Shown in pieces: positions 1-12,642 of a stretch of DNA of 64,000 nucleotides. A model generated the notes under the pieces. It saw nothing but the letters and a program-made list of their open reading frames with translations. It ran no database searches and was not told where the DNA came from. This DNA is from Lonicera japonica (Eukaryota; Streptophyta; Magnoliopsida; Dipsacales; Caprifoliaceae): contig CM038471.1 in NCBI GenBank assembly GCA_021464415.1, positions 35,065,234-35,129,233 on the forward strand, written 5' to 3'. Each line of letters starts with the position of its first letter. Positions within the stretch are counted from its first letter, which is position 1. Position numbers and translations under genes: made by a program.

Positions 1-3000
1 GAGGGGGTTGATTTCACTTTATCAATTTATTAGGATTAAATCGTACTCAATTTTTTTTAACTTAAAATTCTACTCTATTTACATTTTTAGTTCGGATTTA
101 GGAATATCTATTCTACAGAAAAAAAATCATACTCTATTTTTATTTGGTCTTTAGCGAAGGAATATTATTCTACTCAAAATCCTACTCTACTCTTCTTTTC
201 TTTTTCTTTTTTTAGTTAAAAGTTTAGCCGTTAAATCCTATTATATTTGGTCTTAAAGCAATATTAGACCCTAAATGTCTATTAATTTTTTTCATTTAAA
301 TGTTATTTAATTTATAATTATGTTCATGTCAATCATTTAATATTCATGTAAAGTAGTGCGGTTAATATTTATTATACTTTTGTTATCTTGTTTCTTCAAA
401 AACATGATATTCATATATAATATTTTTCCATTACAAGTCAATACATTTAAAAAAAATATAGTTTAATTTGCATGCGTAATTGTAATTATAAACTTGTATT
501 TTATTTTACGAGTCGTCATAGTCACATGCAATCCACGTGCACTACAACTAGTATATTAAAAGTATTGATGTCGTAAACTATAATATGACAAGTGCCCAAT
601 TCACACTACCGCACGTATATGTATATTATACTCATATTTATTACTGGTCTAATTGAGTTTGTTTAGTATTGTGATTTGGACTCATTTCTAATTGGAATAA
701 TTCATTTGTTTATTGTATAACAACAAAATTATCCTTATTTAAGATCTATTTCAGAGGTATAAATTTTTTGCACGGTTTGATTGCGATAGAGGGCCAGAGG
801 TTAAAGAAACTTCTTTAATGGTTAAGACGTGAAATTAGGTCTGAATAATCTAATAATTACACTTAGTAGAGAGTGTACATTTTTTAATATAAAGGGGGCA
901 AAAGTCAAAATAATATTTCTAATGTTCTCACCTGAAACACACACAAAACAAAACAAAAATCAATTTTAGGTGCCATTTATTAATTCATATTTCAGAGGTA
1001 ACTTTTCTTTTCTTACTTTGATTGCAATAAAGGAGCAGAGGTTACAGAAGCTTCTTAATGGTTAAGAAGTGAAATTAGGTCTGAATCTAATAATTACAGT
1101 TAGTAGTAGCAAGTGTACTTTTTTAATATAAGGAAAATATCTTTTGAAAGATAAATGCTAAATAAGGACCAAAAGTTAAAATAATATTTTTAATATTCTC
1201 ACCTGAAACACACAAACAAATAAAAAAAATAAAAAAAAAAATTCAAATTCAGGTCTGAGACTTCAAATTCAATTTTAGGTGCCATTTATTTTATTATCGT
1301 TTGATTGTAATATCTAAATAAATATTAAACATAAAAATTAACCATTTTATCTTTTAAAGTATGACCAGAAGTCTTTGCGGGGAAGAAAAATGGTGTGATG
1401 CAGTCATTCAAACTTTATGAATCACATTAAGAGAGAGAAAAGTCTCTTAATGATTCACAGCAGTTATATTAAGAGAATCTTTAGTAATAGTGTAAAAATT
1501 TATTTATAAATATTTTATGTGTCAACTCATTTTTACCAAAAAGTCTGAAAAAAAAATTGTTCTAATGGTATGTTTGTAAAGTCTTGTATAAATTTTAAAA
1601 TAACCAATAAGATTCCAAAACATATTAAGTATAGAAAAAATTCTTGATTTTTTCTATAAATAATTGTATACTCAAAATGGGTCTTGATTTATAGGTATAG
1701 ATGAGTAGATTTCATATATATATATATAAATTCTTATTTTATATTTGAAATTATTATATTTGTTATTAAAAAAATGGAGAGGGAGAAAATTGATTTGACA
1801 TTGTAAAATGTGAGTGTATTTTACACAATCGTTTTACAAAAACTTTTATTTAAAAAAATTGTTGGATATAAAAAAAATTTACAAGTTGTCCAACTTTTAT
1901 ACAAAACAAAAATATTAAAAAACTGTTAGAAATGCTTTAACATGTTGCATATGAATTTTTTAATAAAACAATTACTTAACTCACTTTTGGAGTTTGAATT
2001 TTTAACATTCAGACTTAAGATGTTCATAACAAACGACCTTGACTTCAGTTTTAAAATTTAGATTTGGACAACAAAACAGACACATCTGATCCTTATATAT
2101 ATTAAAAACAAAAAAAAATCTATAGTGATATTTGCACTCCAAATTATCTTGACAAATTCAACGACGATATGATAATAAAACACAAAATTACCAGTTAATA
2201 AGTAGATTGTTATCGTGTTCGAGTCACCATCAAGTAAACATGACAAGACACAATTGATAAAAAATCGTGTTCATATTTAATTAATCAAACTCGTTAAGAA
2301 CCGTTAGACATGTCAAGACGAGTTAGCCAAATAAAATTGGACTTATTGAAGTGTATTATTAGGAGCAAATCCCATGCATTTCGCCTTTTTCTACGACTGC
2401 TTTCTCTCTCTCTCTCTTTAAAAGTAGCTTTTTTTGGAGGTGAAAAACAAGTGGGGGGTTGTGAAGACTATACTTTTGGAAAAGTTATGCAACAGTGCAA
2501 ATGGATTAGTGTACGCTCTTTATTTCAATATGTACAAATTTGTCATTACCCACAAAAACTATTAACAAATCTTCGAAGCTTGACAAATGATTTTTTACGC
2601 TGTTTGAAGGACTCGGATTTTCACAAAAAGATTTGAAGGAATTGATGGAAACTCGAATTGTGTGACCTCATCTTGTATTAATGTTTATGGATCCAGTTAC
2701 TTTTGAAAAAAAAATTAGGATACATTTTTTGAATGCACGCGTGCCCTTATCTTTTTTTTAAAACACTACTCTTGTAGATATTTGTTCAATACCTGTTTCG
2801 AGAGATACTATTATTTACGCCAAGAAAATTAGTATTTAATGGATAGAATCTGAGTTCTTGGCGGAGACAAATATTATATAAGAAAAAGTATCTCCAAATA
2901 ATGCATGCTTTAAAAAAACAAAAAGCTGAAGGTTGCATTTTAAAGAATTTTCAAACTCAAAGACTGAATCTTAAATGTCACTAATTTATATTCGTGTATA

Positions 3001-3829
3001 TATATATATATGTGCGCGTGCATGTTTTTACTACTTTATGTAACTTAGAATTAACTGATTTGGATTGTTTGACCGATACACTGATTAGCTTACGAAATCT
3101 TTATGGGTTTATCCTCTAATGATTAAAACGTTGGGAAATGATATAATTGTTTAAGGTTAATGACCCCAATTAGGCAATTAGGTGGGGACTTTTTTTATCT
3201 TTATGATGGCATTAAAGAATTTGGTTTTGACTTGTTAACTATTATTAGTTCTTTAATAGTTAGGGATTTTTATATATTTTACTGATGAAGACATTACTAT
3301 GAGGAAGAAGACAAATAAATGTTTAAAATAATAGTTTTAATGATGATACGGCGTAACTTGTTTAATGTTGCTGAGTTCTTATATATTAGCATATTTATCT
3401 GGCGATTCGATATGAACCCCACATTCTAACTGGTATATGGTACGCATAATAGATGTCACTATTTTATGTCATATATATATGTCCCTATAGAATTATTGAT
3501 TATTGTTTGTTGGTTTTGAAAAAGAGGGGCTGGATTCCCCTGCCCGCATGGGGCTGGATAATTACAAAAGGACCATTAAAGCGACATGAACGGTTGATTT
3601 CATTATCCGACGGTTATCGTTGTACCACATCATTGTTACAAGATATCATAGACATATCTATATATATATACACACTTACCACAAACACAAATACATTTAA
3701 TTGAGCAAAAATTGTCTTATGGTGGTTGTGTGTAGTGACTACTTAATGCCATTAAAATCTCTATGTGCTAATTACCAAAGTTGGTTGGCATCTTCTACTA
3801 GGCTGCTGATTAGGGACTCTTTGAGTTTT
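1..3829. other. Intergenic and upstream region of the PIF3-like gene
   Basis: AT-rich non-coding DNA. The longest open frame (2310-2636, + strand) has no family features that I recognise and no splice context, so I do not call it. The stretch holds a tandem duplication (748-1295), several (AT)n tracts and one perfect G-box CACGTG at 534-539, about 3.4 kb upstream of the start codon. The proximal 800 bases probably include the promoter of the bHLH gene, but I cannot delimit it. Confidence 0.6.
748..1295. repeat. Direct tandem duplication, two diverged units of about 240-300 bp
   Basis: Unit 1 (748-988) and unit 2 (989 to about 1295) both open with ATTTCAGAGGTA. Both then contain, in the same order, TTGATTGC, CAGAGGTTA, AATGGTTAAG, GTGAAATTAGGTCTGAAT, CTCACCTGAAACACACA and TTTTAGGTGCCATTTATT. 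Unit 2 carries extra A-rich sequence near its end. By eye the units share most positions, so this is an old local duplication. I do not recognise a transposon end in it. Confidence 0.75.
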
Positions 3830-3834
3830 GGAAG

Positions 3835-3842
3835 TATATAAG
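3835..3842 (+). promoter_or_regulatory. Candidate TATA box of the PIF3-like gene
   Basis: TATATAAG lies 110 bases upstream of the start codon, which would give a 5' leader of about 75 bases. The fit is good, but (AT)n tracts are common here. A longer leader with its own intron, as some PIF genes have, cannot be excluded. Confidence 0.4.
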
Positions 3843-3944
3843 ATAAAGGTGGAACAACAATAATAATAATAGCCAACTTCTCATCAAAATTTTGAGGGCT
3901 CTTTGTTTGTGGGTAGTCATTGTTTCAAGTTTCAACAACTCACC

Positions 3945-6900
3945 ATGCCCCTTTCGGAGTTTTACAGAATGGGTAAAGGGAAGATTGAATCAACCCAACA
4001 AAGATCAATTCCATCTTCAACAGATCTTTCTTTTCTGTAAGTTTTTTTTTTCCTCTTCATAACTCAATAATTCAAACCTATTAATCTCTAGTCTTCCCTT
4101 TTTGGTTTTGCTATATACATGTATTATGTATTTGTATATATGTCTTGAGTAATTGATATATACATTCATTTTCTACTATTGAAATCTTTGATGAAAATGT
4201 GTAGAGATGATCTACTTGTCACATAGATTATCTTGAAAATATTCATCCATTTACCGCATCCAAATGGATGGTCCTTTTTCTTAAAGAGAGGATTGCACTC
4301 TTTGGATGGAGCTATATAATCCCCTTCTTTTGAGGACCGTCCTTAAGTTACTTTGGCGGGGTAAGCGGATGAATTTTTTCATGAAACTTGGTGGAGATGA
4401 TCCCTATAGTGAGTAGATCATCTCCACCAAATTTCATCAAAATAACTCAATTGGGAAGTGAGTTAACTAAAAAATTTATATATATATATGCATTTTTGGA
4501 CGTTGAAATTTTTGATGTTTAGTTAACCTACTTTCTGGTTTAGTTTTTTTGATGAAATTTGGTGGAGATAATCTATTTCATGAAAAAATTCAATTGTTTA
4601 ACTCTCAAAATGGACGGTCCTTATCCTTAAGAGAAGGGGACTATGTATGTATTATATTGTATTTTGAAATATGCTGTTGGGTTTAAAATGCAGAGGTGAC
4701 AAGGAGCTTGCAGAGCTAGTTTGGGAAGATGGTCAGATTATGATGCAAGGGCAGCCAAATAAAAATAAGAAGAGCCCTATGAGTAGTTCCACATCTAAGA
4801 CTGGGAAATTTGGGCCAATTGAATCTATTTTCAATGATTTTGGAGTATCGAGCGAAACGGGTTTGAATCAAGAAGATGAAATGCTACGTTGGTTGAATTA
4901 TCCAGTTGATGATAATCTTCAACAGGATTTTTGTTCTGAACTCTTACCGGAGTTATCTTGTGTCACCGTAAACGAGCCCTCTACTAGAAACAATTTCACA
5001 TTAATTGACAAGAGAGACCGTTTTAATCAAACGGCCGGCTGTTCAAGTAGTTTTGGATCAGGGATTTCGGATCCTTTTAGCACTAGCAATCGTGGTCAAA
5101 CTTTGCAAAAGCAAGATTATGGAGTGCCTATGAGTAACTCAAGTGCATTGAACTTCTCTCATTTTTCGAAGCCTGTCGCTAATGGTAGAGCTAATCTTGA
5201 GAACATTGTTGGTTTGCCTGATTCGGGTTCATCGGGTTTGTCAACTCCCTCTAAACAATCTGGTGCCATTTGCCAAGAAAACGTTATTAGAAATGATAAT
5301 TTGCTTAACCAAACAAAAGTAGTGTTTGAAATTGAGAAGGCACCTGAGCCCATGGTTGCTTCTTCTTCGGTATGCTCGGCCAATAGCACGGAGAGAGCTT
5401 CTAATGATGCAACGAATAATTCAAAGAGAAAATCCCTCAATTCTGAAGAATCCGAATCACAAAGAGAGGTGAGTTATATTTTTCAATACAATGCTTTCTT
5501 GATCTTTTTTGCGTTTGTATCTTGTTAAATGAATTATTAATCTTATGTGTAGGATGTTGAAGAAGAATCGGTGGGTGTAAAGAAAGTAGCTTGTGGTCGA
5601 GGTAGTACAAGTTCAAAAAGAAGCCGAGCTGCAGAAGTACATAATTTATCTGAAAGGGTGAGAATTGTTGTGCTTCATCTCGGTTTATATTTCTAACTAC
5701 ATAAATTAACACTCATTTTTTTGTCACGTCTACAGAGGAGAAGGGATCGGATTAATGAAAAGATGCGTGCTCTACAAGAGCTCATACCCAACTGCAATAA
5801 AGTACACAATGTTCTTCTGATTTATCTTCGCTTTTATATGGCTCCATTTGGATATAGTAGATGGATTTGAAATGACGCAATTTGAAATTTTAGCCAATTC
5901 ACTCATTTATTATGTTAAAAAACCACAACTTTGTGATTTCATGTACACAAATCATTGATCCAATTGCAACCTAAATTCAAATTTGGTATGGAGCATTTGG
6001 ACTATTACCTTCAAGTATAGGTGGGTTGCTTACATTCTCATTTTCTCAATATAAGGCGGACAAAGCTTCAATGCTTGATGAGGCCATCGAATATTTGAAG
6101 ACTCTTCAACTTCAAGTACAGGTTTATCCCTTAGAGAAACTATCTCTTGTTATTTAACTTCCCATTTTCTTGTTCTAGAACTCGAATTATGGATGTGACT
6201 TGACTTATGCGTCCTATTCTCAATTCAGATGATGTCAATGGGAGCCGGATTATATATGCCTCCAATGATGTTACCAACCGGAATGCAACAAATAAATGGA
6301 GCTCATTTACCGCATTTCTCAATGGGAATGCGCATGGGTTATGGGATCGGTATGCAAGGAGTGCATGTCCAACACCCACAACATATTTCCGGGCCTGCTA
6401 GTTTTCAAGGTTTAGCTGGATCTAACCTTAAGGTTTTCAGTCATCCTACTCAAGGATCGGTGCCTATGCTGGCATGGCCTACTGTAAACTGGGGCATGGA
6501 GTTGAGTGCCTTGGGGACGGGGGCTCGTGTGGAAGTTCAAAGGGCTACCCCAAACTTGAACCCCAGTGATTGGGTGGAGCACACTGACAACTCACAAGCG
6601 ATGCATAATGTCGGTAGCAGCAGCTCAATGCCCTCGTCTACCCAGGTTTGTGATGTGGTGACTAAGAAGCTGAAATCTGATATTTTTTTATGCAGTACAT
6701 TAGAGATTCCACTGTGGTTTGTTTCTGATGGATAAGTAGCATAAATTTGTCTTAGGACACTCTGCTGTACAATAGGCGAATGATAAAGTTAAGTTCAGCC
6801 AAGTTATCATCGTGTTTAAGTTCCCAATGCATAATAGTCCATTTGGAACCCAAAAGTTTAACTTCTATCCGTTTGAAAACCATTGTTTGTTTGGTAATTT

Positions 6901-7269
6901 CCTTTTATATATCAAACAGATAAGTGGGTTTCAAATGGATAACGCTTAATCGTTGGGTAATTCTATCCAACACCACTGCTAGTGCCTCAAGCAAGTAGTA
7001 TAAATTTACCCCATCATACTTTAAACAATATACACCACTGTGGATGTTCTTACAATTTTAATTCTAAAGATGCAGAGAATCTCCACCTTAAACAGTCAAT
7101 TAATTTATATACACTTCCTTTGTAATGCAAGTTTCAAGCAACAAATGAGGGGTTTGATCAGTCTGCTATAGTGCGAAAAGATGATCAAGGGACAGAAATC
7201 GGTAGAAGTGCAGATGTTAAGACCACCAATGCAAATGACTCTGCAGCTATTCCCGCAGCTGGTGAGTAA
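3945..7269 (+). CDS. PIF3: Phytochrome-interacting bHLH transcription factor, PIF3 type
   Basis: Nuclear G-box-binding factor that phytochromes bind and destabilise in light. Exons in phase: 3945-4036, 4694-5468, 5553-5657, 5736-5801, 6056-6121, 6229-6645 and 7132-7269 (552 residues). The MPLSEFYRM start resembles PIF3. Residues 38-45 (ELVWEDGQ) are the active-phytochrome-B-binding motif. NFSHF at 184-188 resembles the phytochrome-A-binding region of PIF3. The bHLH spans about 310-368; H319, E323 and R327 give the H-E-R pattern of E/G-box binders, and a leucine-rich helix ends in LKTLQLQVQ. The last exon is least certain: its in-frame acceptor at 7131 is AAG. If the donor at 7262 is used, with acceptor 7712, the protein ends Gly-Ser-Asp at 7723. 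Reading through 6646 adds 29 residues and stops at 6735. I see no frameshift or stop. PIF1 is the main alternative. Confidence 0.9.
4309..4652. repeat. Foldback (MITE-like) element in intron 1 of the PIF3-like gene
   Basis: Intron 1 (4037-4693) carries nested inverted repeats. The outer arms are TCCCCTTCTTTTGAGGACCG on the left, matched in reverse complement by CGGTCCTTATCCTTAAGAGA near 4615-4635. Inner arms carry TTTGGTGGAGATGAT and its complement ATCATCTCCACCAAATTT, and GTTAACT. The same words (TGGTGGAGAT, GGGAAGTGGGTTAACT, TTTTTTGATGAAATTT) recur in the palindrome at 58204-58574 and the piece at 60191-60325, so this is a dispersed family. No coding potential. Confidence 0.7.
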
Positions 7270-8110
7270 TTAATTACTAGAGCCTGATATTTTGGCGGGT
7301 CGCATTAACATGAAACTTCATCTGTCCCAAATTAACCATTTTGGGATTTCAGATTAAGAGTCATGTATCCTTTTTGAACATTAACAATGCACCAAAGCTA
7401 AAGATATGAAACAAGTTATGTTCTCAACCATTTTTTTATATTGAAATCGATGTTATCCTTAAAAAAGTGTTAAACTAAAACTGGCATCTTAATTTGGGAC
7501 ATTAGGAGTACTAAAGTAACATGTTAGGGTGGAGGTTTAACGGGTATGGATCACTACTAAATGTTGTGATGGGCTCATTAAACAAAGGGGTCCACATGAA
7601 CCCGCCTTAGTTGTATATAATACCTAGCTATTTATATATACAAGCCTAGACTGTCTGTTTTAAAATTGGATAGTTTAAATTTGAAGATTAAATGTGGTTC
7701 TAAAATGTGCAGGTAGTGATTGAGAACCAGAACAAAACTTTTTGATCAAAGAAATGGCGAATATTATGCTACGTTTGTTTAGAGCCTAGAAAATGTGAAT
7801 ATGGTAATCAAGCCGACAACTTCTTAGCATTGCAGAGCAAGGTAAAATCTTTTGGATAAATTTTCGGGACCATACAAGTATAGATTGCGCAGATTTTGGT
7901 ATTTTTTAAGAGATCTGGGATTACCCGATGTTTATACAACTCAACAATTCTTGAAAGACAGCTTAGGGATATGTTTTGATGACACAGTGATGTATCAGTA
8001 TCACGATTGTGAGGTGTTAATGCAATAAGTGTCTTTCTACTATATATTATGGTCTTTTTGAATGAAAGAAACCGTTACTATCGATCCATACATTTTCAGT
8101 AAGCTGTCTA
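7270..8110 (+). other. 3' terminal intron and untranslated region of the PIF3-like gene
   Basis: No open frame. A GGTGAGT donor at 7261-7267 and a TGTGCAG acceptor at 7706-7712 would place the stop codon TGA at 7721-7723. Downstream AATGAA at about 8061 is a possible weak poly(A) signal. The end of the transcript cannot be fixed from sequence alone. Confidence 0.5.
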
Positions 8111-9298
8111 TGCGTCTTAGTCTGAATGCCTGAGCATTTACAACACATGTTGAGTTTTATTTGATAATTCTAGTTAGTTATTGAAGTTTCTTTGTATGCA
8201 CATCTGTTTGAATGTGCGCTTATGTAAGACGCATATTTGGTCTTGAATTATTGATGTATTCTACGTACATTGGATAAAGGTACAACATGCATTGCATTCA
8301 GGGCGCAAATTCAGATTCGGGCCGTATAGCATTGCTCTTCTTCTTCGCGAGGTTTTGGTTTACGAAGAAAGTGATTTTGTGTTTGGAGATTTTCCAGTGA
8401 CGCGTTAATATAAGCAATCAGCCTTAAACATAAGCAATTAGCCATGAATATGTAACATGAACATATATCTAATATCTACTACTATAGCTCAAAATCAACT
8501 ATGGATTACGTTTGAATTAGATATTCTGAAAAATGTGTGATGGACGTTTGGGACAGAAGGAGTAATAATTTTGCATTTCAGTCAGAAATTTTTCTAAAAT
8601 GATAAATTGATTTTCAATAATATTATACAATAAAAAAAAAATTTATACAGGGAATGCATTGGAGATACTCTAAGCGTAGGCGCTAGTTCAAGTCTCTTAA
8701 ATAACCTAAGAATTGCAAATCCTCTACCAACTATTTGATTAATTTGCCAAGTTTATTTTCACCGTGTTTTGGAGTTTAGGAAAAAAAAAAGGAAAAAAAA
8801 GTATTAATAGGAGGAAAAAGAAAATGAAAGAAAGCATAATTATTTTATGTCATTCGTTTGGAAGTTTAGAAAGGAAGAAAAGATTAATTTTTATCTTCCT
8901 TCTTGTTTGTGAAGTGGAAAAAAAAGGTTGAGAAAATATAAAAATTTGCTATTTATTTTATGAATAAACTAGTTATTTAATACAATATGTTAAAAAAAAT
9001 ATTATCTTTACTCTGTTTCCCTTCGGAGAAAGAAAATAATATTCCAACCAATTTTTTTGTTCTCTCACGCCTCGGATGCTACCCACCCCACGTCCAACTA
9101 CAAGCCATGGGAACTCAATTTTCCTTTTCTCTTCTCCTTTCTTCTTGTGGCCGATCACCATGTATATCCTTGTAATGCTTGTATCAAAAAACTTTTTGTT
9201 CTCTCCCTTTTTCTCATATTATCTCCATCTAAAACTCTCGAACATAGCGTTATTTTTTGCACTTTGTGTTTTAAGGTTAGAAATTATTAATATAGATA
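8111..9298. other. Intergenic, no gene seen
   Basis: AT-rich DNA with A-runs. Short overlapping frames at 8973-9309 on both strands are pyrimidine-rich low-complexity sequence without family features. GGAGATACTCTAAG near 8660 looks like one end of a Harbinger-type MITE; I do not see its partner. Confidence 0.5.
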
Positions 9299-9306
9299 GG
9301 AAGGAC

Positions 9307-9929
9307 TAGGGGTGGAATTTTGTACCGAATTTCACTAGTAGTATAGCACAAGTTGATAATTACACTGTACCGGTGGTATATGGTATGATACCGGTAATAA
9401 TTTTCATTACCAATAATATATTATATTGTTCTGAAATAATTATATATATTTAACTATTTTTTTAATAACTAAAATACCATATTACCAAAGTGTACAAATA
9501 AGTACCAAACTACCAAAAATACAAAATACCATTTACCAATGTGTACCAAATGTTCAAACTATACCAAACTATTAAAGTAATACCAATTATCAATATGTAC
9601 CAAATTATAACACAATTAAGTTGGGCTATTCTTTTAAGGCCCATAATAATTCTGAAGCTTGATTGAACCACCTCATGGAATTGGCTTGGGCCATGATAGT
9701 TGGCCACTAATTATTATTGAAGTCTCTTCATCTTAATAATTATTAAAAAAAAAAAAATACAATAGAATAAATTTTTTGATAATGTACCATTGCCAACTAC
9801 ACTGAACCGATTTTTTTGGTTTAGCGAAAATTCTGGTACATAATGGTATTAGATTTGGGCATACCAAAATTTCGGTAATGTTCTTGGTAAAGGGGTTTTG
9901 GTATAGTAATTGTATCGAACCAAGCCCTA
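9307..9929. mobile_element. Non-autonomous hAT-like element, 623 bp
   Basis: Begins TAGGGGTGGAATTTTGTACC and ends TATCGAACCAAGCCCTA, so its short termini are inverted (TAGGG...CCCTA). The flanks are GGAAGGAC (9299-9306) and AAAAGGAC (9930-9937), a 6-of-8 match that fits a degraded 8-bp hAT duplication. The interior is made of repeated ACCNAACTACCAAA and TACCGGT words, with no transposase. The TAGGGGTG terminus and the biased interior are typical of small plant hAT derivatives. Confidence 0.65.
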
Positions 9930-9937
9930 AAAAGGAC

Positions 9938-11142
9938 TATAATTAGCCAATAGTTTCTTTTTGTTTAGTTTGAGTTTTGAATAGAATACCCATAATGAGT
10001 CACAAGATTTATGTGTTAATATTATACTAGAATTGGTTGCATCTTGATGCATGTGCAATATGATACACAGTAATTTCTCACATTATGTATTGAGTTTTAA
10101 AACAAAATAAGCGCACCCGACACCTGATATTTGTCGAAATGGTGACAACTTGTGTTCTTCATGTTAGGTCATGGGTAAACAGTACTTTTAATATAATTTT
10201 TGAAACAAGACAGGTAATTTTATAATTTTACAGATGCATGTGTAATATTATACTCAGCAAAACATTTTAAGAACAAATGATCAAGTCTATTAAGTAGTAT
10301 AGTTCTGTCGTCTTTTTATTTAAGATTTAAGATTTAAGATTATGGTTTAAATCTCAGGGAAGTAATATGATTTTTTCTAAAATTATAAAAGGTACCTTAG
10401 TCATTTAACAATCACACCCAAACTTACCCTCACGCTTAGTCCCTCTCCTATTGTAATTTCTAATTTTGATATCTATCCCATGTGTCATAGCGTCTTTAGT
10501 ATACATCTATATCTAGTTGGCAAATATTATACATAGGTGAAAAAGTATAGAAAAGTTGGTCTCGTACATACGGTGTTCGTTTCCTTCTTAATTGTCATTT
10601 ATTTAATAACATAAAGAATAAATGGTTTAATAGTATACAATGAAAATGCAACATGTTATATTAAAAATTTCTATCACTATTTTTACGAATAATTATGGGA
10701 AGCACATGGATTGGGTGTTTTTTAGAAAACCCATTATGGCCCAATCCTTTAGATGTTTGACCAATGTGTTATCCGGAACGTGGTTCTTAAAACCGTGGGG
10801 TACATTGAATTGATCGAAATCATTAGGCTACCTAGTTTGTTCCAGCGTAGCTGGACCTAGTCTAAATTGAATTTGTCTACAGAATGATGGGCTTTACAAA
10901 ATGAGTAACATTCAATTCATATAAAATAAAGGAAAATGTTAACAATAAGAGCACATGCTAAAAGAATTAGACAATTTTAACTTAAATAATGCATGTTGAG
11001 TTATATTATTTTTTATATTTGATTTTTTATCATGTGTCTATTTATTATTTTTCAATTACAAGTATTACAGTTGTCACAATTGAACCGAGATTTCTCAGTC
11101 ACAGATATAATATATATGACTGAGAAATTACTAATACTAAAC
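9938..11142. other. Intergenic, no gene seen
   Basis: AT-rich sequence without a supportable open frame, RNA gene or recognisable repeat. Confidence 0.5.
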
Positions 11143-11150
11143 TTTAGTAT

Positions 11151-11321
11151 GAACGGAGGAGTTGACCCAGTGGTAAACTTCTTTCCCGAACTCCTAGGTA
11201 ACCGGAATTCGAGTCTCACCTGTTGCAATTAAGCAGCTCTCCTTCCCCATCCCTTTAGGTGTAGAAATTAAGAGTAGGATTTCATGTGTTAAAAAAAAAT
11301 TAAGTAAAAAAAATAAAAAAA
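11151..11321 (+). mobile_element. tRNA-derived SINE, 171 bp
   Basis: Flanked by the exact 8-bp duplication TTTAGTAT (11143-11150 and 11322-11329). The body starts GAACGGAGGAGTTGACCCAG; TTGACCCAGTGG (11162-11173) fits an RNA polymerase III A box, and GGAATTCGAGTCTC (11204-11217) fits a B box about 30 bases later. It ends in an A-rich tail (A9, A7, A6 runs). These are the hallmarks of plant SINEs, which move with LINE-encoded enzymes. A 66-residue open frame overlaps it and has no meaning. Confidence 0.85.
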
Positions 11322-12253
11322 TTTAGTATCTGTGTATTTGAGTTCTCACCGAAGACAGCACCGGATGTTAAAAGACCCAACAATAAATAGGATATTATTA
11401 TTGCCAAAGCATTTTTGTTAATATCCTATTTAGTATATTATTTATTTTGGCATTAGTGAAATATCATTTGCAATAATATTACCAATGAAACAAAGCTATC
11501 TATATTGTCAAATCAATTATTATCCCTTTACCAGAATATTGTAATGCTTTATGAAATTATATTGTATGTTTTTAAAATTATATTAATTTGATAATAAGTA
11601 TAATTACTTTGACAATATAATAATGTAAGGCAATCATAAATGACAATCAACAAAAACCGAAAAAAAACAATATATGATCAACTTGATCAAGGCCCATAGC
11701 CATAAGCCTATCCACCAAAGTTGTTACCCTCCGTTTACAATGATACTAGAATACAGATACTGATGTGTATGTAAAACGGGACTCCGTAATAAAATATTTG
11801 TCTATAAAAAAAACAATATTTTATACCGAAAACTTTTAAAAACTTCAGGCAACACATTTTAAATTAAGTTTTAAAACTAATTATTCTACCTAAAAAATTA
11901 TAAGTACGCAATGCATATTTTTGCATTTAAAATATATCATGTAATTTAAATATGATTATTGAGGCCAAACCTTGCACCTTGATCATAAATGCAATCACTA
12001 TCATATTAATTTTGATTGTATCGGTCATATTTTAATTATTTACATAACTCAATTTATACGTAAAAAATATTTGTTCTATCAAAAATTGACTCGGTCCAGT
12101 AAAATTTTAAAAGTATTTGGCCTCGTAGATCAATTATGTAGTTTTTTTAACTTAATTAACTAATTTAAGTTTGGTCTAATTAGTCCTTTCATTCTTTTTC
12201 TTCGTACCATTTCAAATATAAAATGAATCGTGAAAATATGTTTATTTATGCAA

Positions 12254-12331
<78 letters not shown>
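12254..12331. repeat. (AAT)n microsatellite
   Basis: About 26 uninterrupted AAT/TAA units. Its translations are runs of Asn or Ile and are not genes. Confidence 0.95.
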
Positions 12332-12332
<1 letters not shown>

Positions 12333-12533
12333 TTGAGATGGATCATGTAAATTTTGACAACGACGGGCAAACCCAAAGTTGTTTTTGGCAAACCCAAAGT
12401 TGTTTTAGAGTTAATCCTTCTACACGGCACGATTTAAAACAATAAAGTATTTTCCATTATTACTAATTTTTTGCACAATTCATTTAAAATCATTTCTAAT
12501 TACTTTTTTTTTTATCTCTTACTTTAAAAAATA

Positions 12534-12587
12534 GATATATATATATATATGTGTGTGTGTGTCAAGAGAAATTTGTTATGTCGGTAC

Positions 12588-12630
<43 letters not shown>

Positions 12631-12642
12631 CGGGGGGGGGGG
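12534..12642. repeat. Compound microsatellite (AT)n-(GT)n ... (GA)n and poly-G
   Basis: (AT)n then (GT)n at about 12534-12561, then (GA)19 at 12590-12628, followed by a C and a run of about 12 G. Long perfect GA plus G-run suggests recent slippage. Confidence 0.9.

Noticed and set aside
2310..2636. 108-codon open frame upstream of the PIF3-like gene
   Set aside because: No family motif, low-complexity Leu/Ser part from a CTCTCT tract, no promoter or splice support.
9057..9309. Small hydrophobic open frames
   Set aside because: Pyrimidine-rich low-complexity DNA that is open in three frames; no gene context.
12230..12445. Open frames with poly-Asn or poly-Ile
   Set aside because: Translation of the (AAT)n microsatellite.
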